7,181 nucleotides of DNA from Acidobacteriaceae bacterium. GTDB taxonomy: Bacteria > Acidobacteriota > Terriglobia > Terriglobales > Acidobacteriaceae. A program made the position numbers and the translations under genes. The notes under the pieces were generated by a model. It did no database searches. It was given only the letters and a program-made list of their open reading frames with translations, and was not told the DNA's origin. The stretch covers positions 1-7,181 of the forward strand of contig JASHUH010000477.1 of the NCBI GenBank assembly GCA_030040115.1, written 5' to 3'. Of the stretch, positions 6,676 to 7,181 are shown in pieces (positions within the stretch are counted from its first letter, which is position 1; each line of letters starts with the position of its first letter).

Positions 6676-6700
6676 ATCTTCGGCCGGACCGGATCAATTG
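6668..6700. other. Inverted repeat containing both convergent stop codons
   Basis: The two genes end 18 bases apart. TCAATTG occurs twice (6668-6674 and 6694-6700), and each copy contains or overlaps one gene's TGA. CAATTGA-a-TC (6669-6678) can pair with GATCAATTG (6692-6700): 9 bp with one bulged A, around a GC-rich 13-nt loop. There is no T-tract and the stem is AT-rich, so as a terminator it would be weak. It is the only structure available to end either transcript here. Confidence 0.35.
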
Positions 6701-7181
6701 GAGTCGCCACCGGGCGCGTAGTAGCCGTCCCGGGTGATCACGCTCAGCTCGCCTTTGTTGGCCTTGAGCGCGGTCTCGGTGGCCTTGAGCGCGATCTTGT
6801 GGTAGCCGCCCTCGTTATCCGCCGGGTCAGGCGTATAGGTGAGCAGGTATTGGCCGTGCAGGCTCTCGGCAATCATGTTGTAGATTTGGTCCAGGTCGGC
6901 GACCCGCTTGACTTCGAAAAACTGGCCGCCGGTGCGGGTGGCGATTTGCTGCATAATTTTCTTGCCGTCCACGCCGGGAGTCCTCTGTCCCCCCCCGCCC
7001 CTGCCGCCGGGATAGCCGCCGCCGGGATAGCCGCCCGGATAGCCACCGGGATAACCCCCAGGGTAGCCGCCGGGATAGCCGCCGCCGCGCCGCCCCATCC
7101 CCGGGAAAGCGCTCTGACTCTCCTCCCGGCCCCGGAAATAGACGGTGAAGACCGAGAGATTGGCGTGATCGGCCGCGTCCA
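6694..7181 (-). CDS. VWFA-related Acidobacterial-type VWA domain protein (C-terminal part, 5' partial)
   Basis: C-terminal 161 residues of a von Willebrand factor A-like protein; the rest, including the MIDAS metal site, lies beyond the window. The frame stays open from the internal Met at 7098 to the edge and reads DAADHANLSVFTVYFRG, a typical VWA core strand, so Met-7098 is not the start. The order is: core strand; an inserted Gly/Tyr/Pro repeat; then IMQQIATRTGGQFFEV, the helix-turn-strand typical of these proteins; VADLDQIYNMIAESL; GQYLLTYTPD; and a closing strand with DGYYAPGG near the end. This layout is that of the VWFA-related proteins abundant in Acidobacteriota, which are generally exported and of unknown role. 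The repeat insert and a G8 tract are unusual. Family call good; function unknown. Confidence 0.85.
   Translation of the reverse strand, partial: DAADHANLSVFTVYFRGREESQSAFPGMGRRGGGYPGGYPGGYPGGYPGGYPGGGYPGGRGGGGQRTPGVDGKKIMQQIATRTGGQFFEVKRVADLDQIYNMIAESLHGQYLLTYTPDPADNEGGYHKIALKATETALKANKGELSVITRDGYYAPGGDSN
7003..7077 (-). repeat. YPGG tandem repeat (12-nt period) inside the VWA domain
   Basis: Six YPGG units occur, with Tyr codons starting at 7077, 7065, 7053, 7041, 7029 and 7014 on the minus strand. Five are spaced exactly 12 nt; one extra Gly codon precedes the last. Third-position differences between units (TAT and TAC, varied Gly and Pro codons) show they are not fresh copies. Flanks are also Gly-rich (GRRGGG before, GRGGGGQRTP after). 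Confidence 0.9.

Noticed and set aside
7096..7098. ATG as the start of the VWA protein
   Set aside because: The frame continues upstream to the window edge with clear VWA core-strand sequence (SVFTVYFRG); starting here would cut the domain in half.

Overview
The window looks like chromosomal DNA of a GC-rich soil-type bacterium, most likely Acidobacteriota. Two things point there. The last gene has the C-terminal layout (TGG, GQYLLTY, DGYYAPG) of the VWFA-related domain typical of that phylum, and a secreted subtilase ends in Trp-rich VLWGSS hexapeptides. This is inference from protein style; there is no rRNA or other marker in the window.

Layout. Positions 2-1546 (+) hold a Do/HtrA-type periplasmic serine protease with two PDZ domains, cut at its 5' end by the window edge. 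Positions 1784-3592 (-) hold a secreted subtilisin-family (S8) peptidase with signal peptide, I9-type propeptide, complete catalytic residues and the WGSS repeat tail. These two genes converge, and the 237 bases between them hold an intrinsic terminator for the minus-strand gene and a second perfect hairpin. From 3593 to 4188 lies a 596-base divergent intergenic region with three closely spaced hairpins on one side and an imperfect repeated TACAACTTT-type motif on the other. Positions 4189-6675 (+) hold a membrane-anchored c-di-GMP enzyme with the order membrane domain, HD-GYP, GAF, GGDEF, in which both catalytic domains look intact. It converges, with only 18 bases between the stop codons, on the C-terminal part of a VWA-domain protein (6694 to beyond 7181, -). 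That part carries an inserted Gly/Tyr/Pro tandem repeat and a G8 tract.

How the genes fit together. No operon is visible: neighbouring genes alternate in strand (+,-,+,-), so each is probably transcribed alone. The shared theme is the cell envelope: periplasmic protein quality control (HtrA), an exported subtilase, a membrane c-di-GMP sensor, and a VWA protein that is probably exported. A functional link between them is speculative. I see no phage, IS, CRISPR, tRNA or rRNA. The parts least explained by known families are the intergenic structure at 3700-4100 and the two low-complexity protein repeats.
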